The notes below the pieces were generated by a model. That model did no database searches. It saw only the letters and a program-made list of their open reading frames with translations, and was not told the origin of the DNA. Position numbers and translations under genes: made by a program. Below, piece by piece: positions 14,553 to 20,000 of a DNA stretch of 20,000 nucleotides. The stretch is from Glandiceps talaboti. Its lineage: Eukaryota; Hemichordata; Enteropneusta; Spengelidae. Each line of letters opens with the position of its first letter. Position 1 is the stretch's first letter. The DNA lies in assembly GCF_964340395.1 (NCBI RefSeq), contig NC_135554.1, positions 22,230,592 through 22,250,591 on the forward strand. The letters run 5' to 3'.

Positions 14553-15915
14553 TGTTTACACTGGATAGTCCTTAAAACCTTTCACTATCTTTCCTCATTC
14601 TTTCACAAATCAACCAATCAACAATCTGCTTAAGTTTTTGGGGTATCAGTCTCACCTGCTTTATAATCTCCTTGTTAAGTAGTCCATTTCACAACCCCTT
14701 CTCTGAACTTGTTGGTACAGTTCCCAACCCCCTCCTCTTATAAATTCAGTTTAAGGGGCTTATTAGAACTCACTCAGGTGTAAACGGTCTGTGCCTGTCT
14801 TGTCTGACGTAGTAGCCTCGAAGTAGGGATAATACTGACTGGGCTAACTCAAGTATTTCGTCCCAAGGGGTTGCACTGTTAACACTAAAAAGTCTACGTG
14901 CTTTATTACCGAGTCGAGTACTTGACACGTAGAATGGCGCTTATTGTGTGAAGTTTTGGCAAAGAATCACTTTCCCATTAAGTAGTCGCATACACGTGAA
15001 AAAGAGACATGGATTAAAATAAGCATTAAAATATATACATTTCGATCGACAACCGTCATCTTAAATTGTATACTTTGCTCTTTTGAAAACAGGACGCCTT
15101 TGATGTTAGCGACTCCTTCAAAATTATCTTCAAGAAGAATGCATATTTACTCGTGTGAGTTGGAGACCCGTTCTTCTTGCACACAGTGCGTGCTGAAACA
15201 AAAGGAACGCGCAGCTGCCCAGAAAGTTTCTCCTCTTAGACGCAAACTTTGAAGTGTTGCGGTATAAGTCGCAGAGAGAACTTGATACTCGCACTTTTGT
15301 CCAGTTGTTTGCTAGAAATGAAAGGATATTAATTTGTGCACAATCGAGTAAAAGTGGATAAACAGGTGCGAAATGGCCGTTCCTTGTATCGGTCACGTTA
15401 AAATCATACAGTCAGGGTTGAGTAACAGTCATTTCTGATTACAGTCAGACTATTTTCAGAATGTCTCCATTACACTCTGTTTATTCTGACCCCACGGCTT
15501 CGTTAGCTTTCCTTCTAACCTTTTATTCGTCTTCAGAATGTTGCTTTCGAATAAATTTGTTCTCAAACTGTGCGGTCTTGTTCCCCCCTTTCCATTAGTT
15601 CTTGGTAGTGTGACGATGTTTATATAGACATTATTGTCTTCGTAAACAAAACAAAAACACAAGAAAAAAAAGGTGTTTTCAAGATTGAACAAAAATAATT
15701 GAAATGCCAAAGTAGTAATATCACAATTTTACTAAATTCTGTACATCTCGTGGATGTCAAGTTAATACGTTACTGATATGTGATTATGTATTGGTCAGCA
15801 GTGCCAGAGAGAGAGACTTAATTTGACTAACTGTAGAGTGTCCAGAGACAAACACTAACTGTATTTATCCTGGGAACACTTCTCGGCATCTTATATGTTC
15901 TCAGTTGTTGTTTTT
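14553..15915. other. Intergenic, no gene supported
   Basis: The unique sequence includes an exon-like 21-codon open segment at 15093-15158 preceded by AAAACAG, but nothing flanks it to make a gene. Open frames on the minus strand at 15130-15396 and 15456-15710 show no recognisable domain. No RNA gene is evident. Confidence 0.45.
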
Positions 15916-15918
15916 TTT

Positions 15919-16205
15919 CGGTTGGTTGGTTGGTGGATGGATGGGTAGATGGCTCTTGGGTTGGCTGGGTAGATGGTTGGTTGGCTGGGTAGATGGTTGG
16001 TTGGTTGGTTGGTTGGTTGGTTGGTTTGGTGGTAGTATAGTGGGTGCCGGTGGGTAGATGGGTGGGTAGATGGGCGGGCGGGCGGGTGAGTGAGTGAGTG
16101 AGTGAGTGAGTGAGTGAGTGAGTGAGTGAGTGAGTGAGTGAGTGAGTGAGTGAGTGAGTGAGTGAGTGAGTGACCTACTGACTGACTGACTGACTGACTG
16201 ACTGA
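15919..16205. repeat. Compound tetranucleotide array: GGTT/GGAT/GGGT, GGGC, (GTGA)22, CTGA
   Basis: GGTT and GGGTAGAT-type units run from 15919 to about 16072. GGGC units follow (16073-16084), then GTGA x22 (16086-16173) and CTGA x7 (about 16178-16205). Neighbouring blocks differ by one base per unit. The low-complexity minus-strand frame through it (His-Ser-Leu-Thr repeats) is an artefact. Confidence 0.96.
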
Positions 16206-16471
16206 TTGACTTGGTGGATAGCCGGTTGTTTGATTTATGACTGACAAACGGACTGATTTACTGACTAACATAATTGTGAATGGTGATTGGTTGACGTACT
16301 CGCTGACAAACCTGTCAGCAGATAGACTGGTTGGCTACTGGAAAATATTGATTTATCTCGTGACATACTTGATCAGCTTTGGTTCAATGACCATGTAGTG
16401 GTTGGATTTTGCGACCTATATTTACCTGTTTTGAGCTAGTTCGTTTTGATGTTGGTTGGTATGTCATCCGG
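16206..16471. other. Spacer of degenerate GGTTGG/CTGA-like sequence
   Basis: This stretch still contains scattered GACTG, GGTTGG and CTGAC words, as if it were an eroded extension of the flanking arrays. No gene is visible. Confidence 0.4.
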
Positions 16472-16603
16472 GCCTAGTGGTTGGCTAGAATGGTACACCA
16501 CCGGCGCTAGTGGTTGGCTAGAAAGATACACCGTTGGGGCTAGTAGTCGGCTAGAATTGTAGACCATCTAGGCTAGTTGTTGGTTAGAATGGTTGGATCG
16601 GTT
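16472..16603. repeat. 33-bp minisatellite, four diverged copies
   Basis: The word CTAG starts at 16474, 16507, 16540 and 16573, exactly 33 bp apart each time. Each copy continues with a GTxGTTGGCTAGAA-like core and, in three copies, a TACACC/TAGACC word. Copies are diverged by several substitutions but no indels. Confidence 0.85.
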
Positions 16604-16668
16604 AGGGTTCTTTTGGTTGGCTGCTAAAGTACTACTATCAGGCGTCAGCGGTTGATTGACTGGTAATA

Positions 16669-16764
16669 GTCAGTCAGTCAGTCAGTCAGTCAGTCAGTCA
16701 GTCAGTCAGTCAGTCGGTCGGTCGGTCGGTCGGTCGGTCGGTCGGTCGGTCGGTCGGTCGGTCG

Positions 16765-16851
<87 letters not shown>

Positions 16852-16892
16852 AGCCAGCCAGTCAGTTAGTTAGTTAGTTAGTTAGTTAGTTG
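16669..16892. repeat. Register-locked (GTCN)n tetranucleotide array
   Basis: In one unbroken 4-bp register: GTCA x11 (16669-16712), GTCG x13 (16713-16764), GTCT x21 (16765-16848), then GTCA, GCCA x2, GTCA, GTTA x6 and GTTG. Only one base changes at each block border. The array reads as Ser-Val-Gln/Val-Gly-Arg/Cys-Leu-Ser repeats in translation, which is not coding. Confidence 0.98.
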
Positions 16893-17516
16893 GCAAGTTG
16901 GATGTCATTCGGTCTGTTTGTGGATTAAGAGTACACTCCGTGCCGATCAACTCAGTTTCTACCAACAACTTGAATTCGCTACAGTTTAGATATTTAGTTG
17001 TTGGCCAGGTTTGAACATTTGGTAACTATATGGCACCAGTATGTTGGTGTCTTAGGGAATTATTGGATAATATCCTTATAAAGCAGATATCACATATCAG
17101 ATATGACTTTATTTGTGAACGAATCTTATAAGCTTACTGTGATGTTGTAAGCTTTATCTTCGTATACGGTGTCATTACCTACACACACAGACTTTTGACG
17201 ACTCCAAAGTGATCACAATTCTAGTGTTAACGTCACACCCTATCGGAAATTGAAGGGTTTCTGGATCATCTTTCGATGTGATTCGTTCTTGCGCATCGAA
17301 TCACCAACACCCAGTGATTAAATTGATTGAATTTCAAGACATCTGAGATCACGTTACCGGAGTTACTGTACGTAATATGAACAACAACGGGGTATTAAAC
17401 ATAGTGAACATGGTTCTATATATTTATATTCGTAAAATAGGTCTGAATTTCTAGTATATGGATGCAATGATCTGTATTTCCTTCTGATAAATATTCTCGT
17501 CTGTGTCATATTTCGC
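16893..17516. other. Intergenic spacer, no gene seen
   Basis: Unique AT-rich sequence without supported coding or RNA genes. Confidence 0.45.
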
Positions 17517-17745
17517 AGTTGTTTGTTTGTTTTTGTTTGACAATGTTTGTTTGTTTGTTGGGTTGGTTGGTTGTTGTTGTTGTTGTTGTTGTTGTTGTCG
17601 TCATCATCATCATCGTCGTCGTTGTTGTCGTTGTTTGTTTTGTTGTTATTGTTGTTTTGTTTTTGGTTTGTTTGCTGTTGTTTTGTTTTTTGTTTTTTGT
17701 TGTTGTTGTTTTGTTTTTGTGGGTTTTTTTTTGGGGGGGGTGGGC
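17517..17745. repeat. GTTT/GTT/GTC low-complexity tract ending in T-run and G-run
   Basis: GTTT and GGTT units lead into (GTT)n at 17570-17596, ATC/GTC trinucleotides (17597-17627), more GTTT/GTTTTT units, and finally a T-run followed by eight G (17733-17740). Almost no adenine occurs on the + strand over about 200 bases. This is extreme strand asymmetry. Confidence 0.93.
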
Positions 17746-17910
17746 ATTTTCCATGAAGGAGTAAGGTTAGGCTGAACTGCTTGATAAGATATTTGTCACG
17801 ACTCACAAGAGATTATGTGAGAATTTTATAGAATCCCTGAATTAACAGTGGTAAGCTAACAACTTATATCAAAGGGGAACCACGTGGCAAGCTTTTCTCA
17901 CAGATACAAT

Positions 17911-17986
17911 GTGTGTGAGCGTGTGTGTGCATGTGTGTGTGTGTTTGTGTGTATTTGTATATGTATGTATGTATGTATGTATGTAC

Positions 17987-18017
<31 letters not shown>

Positions 18018-18062
18018 TGTATGTATGTATGTATGTATGTATGTATGTATGTATGTATGTAC

Positions 18063-18093
<31 letters not shown>

Positions 18094-18110
18094 TGTATGT
18101 ATGTATGTAC

Positions 18111-18141
<31 letters not shown>

Positions 18142-18205
18142 TGTATGTATGTATGTATGTATGTATGTATGTATGCATGCATGCATGCATGCATGCATGC
18201 ATGTA

Positions 18206-18238
<33 letters not shown>

Positions 18239-18418
18239 ATGTATGTATGTATATATCTATGTATGTATATACACTGTATATGTATGTATGTATGTATGTA
18301 TGTATGCATGTATGCATGTATGTATGTATGTATGTGTGTATGTATGTATGTATGTATGTATGTATGTATGTATGTATGTATGTATGTATGTATGTATGTA
18401 TGTATGTATGAGTGTGTG
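17911..18418. repeat. Second (TATG)n / (CATG)n array, about 500 bp
   Basis: A TG-rich lead (17911-17960) passes into TATG units. Regular TACATATG breaks follow at about 17984, 18060 and 18108, then a (GCAT) block at 18175-18202, a TG run at 18207-18222 and further TATG units to 18410. Composition and orientation match the intron 3 array, so the two may share an origin. Confidence 0.97.
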
Positions 18419-19796
18419 TTTTGTTTGACTGTTGTTTTTTTCATCTTCATCATTTTCCTCGTTACACATTTGTGCTATCAAGTTTGATAAAAGTTCTGAT
18501 ATTTATAATTTCTTGTCATAGTAATGTCATAGCCTCCTCCATATTTCACCGTTCTTCACATCAGCCAAATATCTTTCACTGAAATAGCGCCGAAATGAAC
18601 AAACTCTTTCTGTTTACTCTGAAATGGCGGGATAAGTACATTGTCGTGCGTGTCAGTGAATGTTGCATAACTTATTTATGTTATGATGAATATGACCTCA
18701 ATATCGTGACAAGTTATGTAAAGTCATTAATTCAGTGCTCACCCGGAAAAGATTTTAGCAATAACATCCTACAACTTCTGTTCATTTCCGAATATTTTCT
18801 CATCGCTGCACGATTTAGTTACCCATAGTAACTAGTCAATCACGCACAGAAATTACAGCTGTCAATCAAACCAGATTGATTTGATTGACGCCTCAGCTTT
18901 TAGGAACTTAATGTGAACTTCATCTAACCGTTTCCAAAGGATTGTAAATAAGTATCTTGTTTTTTGGGTTTTTTTGTATTTTTTTTGGGGGGGGGGTGGA
19001 GGGATGAATGAGCATACCTTATTAAAAATACATACCGACGTTTATGTAACGTTCCTTGAAAATCCGCTTTGAGTACTTATGTTACGGCGAAATAAATATT
19101 ACTCTATGTAATGTTCATTTGTTTCTGTATTCTTGCGACTTTGAAAGTGTTTTTTTTTTAAATTCCACAGAACAGTATCAAAATCTAACTTTTGAAATAT
19201 ATGGTGTCTGTCAAATGCCAAAGGTTACCAGACCTGTCAAAACATCCCCATCACGTTTCATCACGTTTGCTTTCCGTCAAGACCTCGGTCAAAAATGTTT
19301 TCGCTAAAACCGTCTCCAAATAAATAGCGTAGAGTGACGCTCCCTCATTAAAGCGTCGCTTTTTACACTCGAATGGTATATTTTACACGGGATAATTATA
19401 ACATCAAAAAAACTTTCCGACTGAAATCTGACAAGCCAATTATGAAGGGAAACACGCTTTGTTGTCAGTAACATTATAAGAAAGGAGAAAGAATATTTGA
19501 TTAAACATATTTCGTTACATTATTCACGATTTTAACAGTGACCGAACCAAGGGGATTAATTTCCAATATTTTGAACAAACATCCGTGCAACTCGGTTGCA
19601 TGCATCCATATAATAAACAGAGATAGAAAGAATCATGCCAACGCTGTCCACATATGCATACATATTTTGGGTAGAATAAACACATGAAACGACGCGGAAT
19701 GAAATGTGTCGATTTTCAACATGTGGTGATGGAAACGAAAGATGAAGGCAAATGTTGAAATGTAATCGTAGAACATCGGCTCCCATGAGATGAAAT
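18419..19796. other. Intergenic, no gene supported
   Basis: Unique sequence with an inverted repeat at 18861-18889, a T-run/G-run boundary at 18980-18996 and no recognisable protein domain. Open frames of 61-83 codons at 18595-18828, 19056-19307 and 19556-19807 have no family resemblance or splice context. Confidence 0.45.
18859..18889. promoter_or_regulatory. PBX/MEIS-type composite motif in a perfect 10-bp inverted repeat
   Basis: GTCAATCAAA (18861-18870) and TTTGATTGAC (18880-18889) are perfect reverse complements around a 9-base spacer. The left arm with two flanking bases (18859-18868) is CTGTCAATCA, the reverse complement of TGATTGACAG, the known PBX-PREP/MEIS composite site. Function is inferred only from the motif. 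Confidence 0.4.
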
Positions 19797-20000
19797 GAAA
19801 TGGACATGCATTTCTCATCTAGATCGGCAGAAATTTACATGCATTTCTCATCTAGATCAGCAGAAATTTACATGCATTTCTCTTCGCTACTAACTGAAAT
19901 GGACATGCATTTCTCTTCTCTACTAACTGAAATGGACATGCATTTCTCTTCTCTACTAACTTAAATGGACATGCATTTCTCTTCTCTACTAACTGAAATG
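19797..20000. repeat. 33-bp tandem repeat (minisatellite), about 6 copies, running off the window
   Basis: A unit containing GAAATGGACATGCATTTCTC repeats every 33 bp from 19797 to the window end. The first copies carry a CATCTAGATC variant (XbaI-like TCTAGA) where the later ones have TTCTCTACTAACT. The last three copies are nearly identical, and the array continues past 20000. Homogeneity increases to the right, as expected when moving from array edge to centre. Confidence 0.95.

Noticed and set aside
14279-14633. Cys-Val-Leu-rich frames and a poly-Met frame
   Set aside because: Translations of the TGTGT pentanucleotide and GAT trinucleotide arrays.
15093-15158. Exon-like segment: AAAACAG acceptor followed by 21 codons (DAFDVSDSFKIIFKK...) and a GTGTGAG donor-like end
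   Set aside because: The peptide looks plausible but no partner exons, family match or conservation can be shown. Worth a transcript check only.
16472-16603. CRISPR-like regular repeat
   Set aside because: Units are contiguous tandem repeats with no unique spacers, in eukaryotic DNA; a minisatellite explains them.
15891-16877. Frames with Ser-Leu-Thr-His or Ser-Gln-Ser-Val/Val-Gly-Arg-Ser repeats
   Set aside because: Produced by the GTGA and GTCN arrays; no start or splice context.
17864-18487. Similar long frames in the second TATG array
   Set aside because: Same cause: a repeat whose unit has no stop codon in most frames. There is no gene context.

Overview
This is a gene-poor, AT-rich, microsatellite-dense piece of animal nuclear DNA. 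GT-AG introns, many long simple-sequence arrays (GACA, TATG, AC, CT, GTGA, ATG, TGTGT and others) and the absence of any compact gene cluster rule out a prokaryote. The style fits a marine invertebrate, perhaps a lophotrochozoan such as a mollusc. That placement is inference, because no taxon-specific gene is present.

One protein-coding gene can be supported, on the + strand from 2206 to 9219. It has four coding exons: 2206-2343, 4256-4477, 5064-5187 and 9095-9219. All junctions are GT-AG and the phases (0, 0, 1) are compatible. The spliced product is 202 residues. Residues 1-161 are an INK4-type ankyrin domain (the p15/p16/p18/p19 CDK4/6-inhibitor family). It keeps the family's phase-0 intron between Gln and Val-Met and the His-Asp-Ala-Ala...Asp-Thr-Leu signature. 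Residues 165-199, encoded by the last exon, form a textbook SOCS box: an Elongin BC-box (S-L-x3-C-x3-I) and a Cul5 box with Leu-Pro-Leu-Pro. The architecture therefore suggests a CDK inhibitor that is also a cullin-5 E3-ligase substrate receptor. This is the main candidate for something undescribed. Reading through the exon 3 donor would give a 173-residue INK4-only form that stops directly before a 540-bp TATG array.

Layout: 1-2205 is upstream sequence with a GACN tetranucleotide array. 2206-9219 is the gene; intron 1 holds an AC array and a strong 65-bp hairpin, and intron 3 holds the TATG array and several nuclear-receptor DR1-like motifs. 9220-10000 is a 3' flank with a decayed second copy of the Cul5-box coding end and a cluster of TGACGTCA palindromes. 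10771-10982 is a tandem inverted-repeat element. From 13100 to 18420 there is a succession of large simple-repeat arrays, including a register-locked GTCN array and a 33-bp minisatellite. 18420-20000 is unique sequence ending in another 33-bp tandem repeat that runs off the window.

I found no convincing tRNA, rRNA, transposase or second protein gene. Very long reading frames inside the arrays (His/Thr/Ile/Tyr or Cys/Met/Tyr/Val repeats) are artefacts of tetranucleotide repeats.
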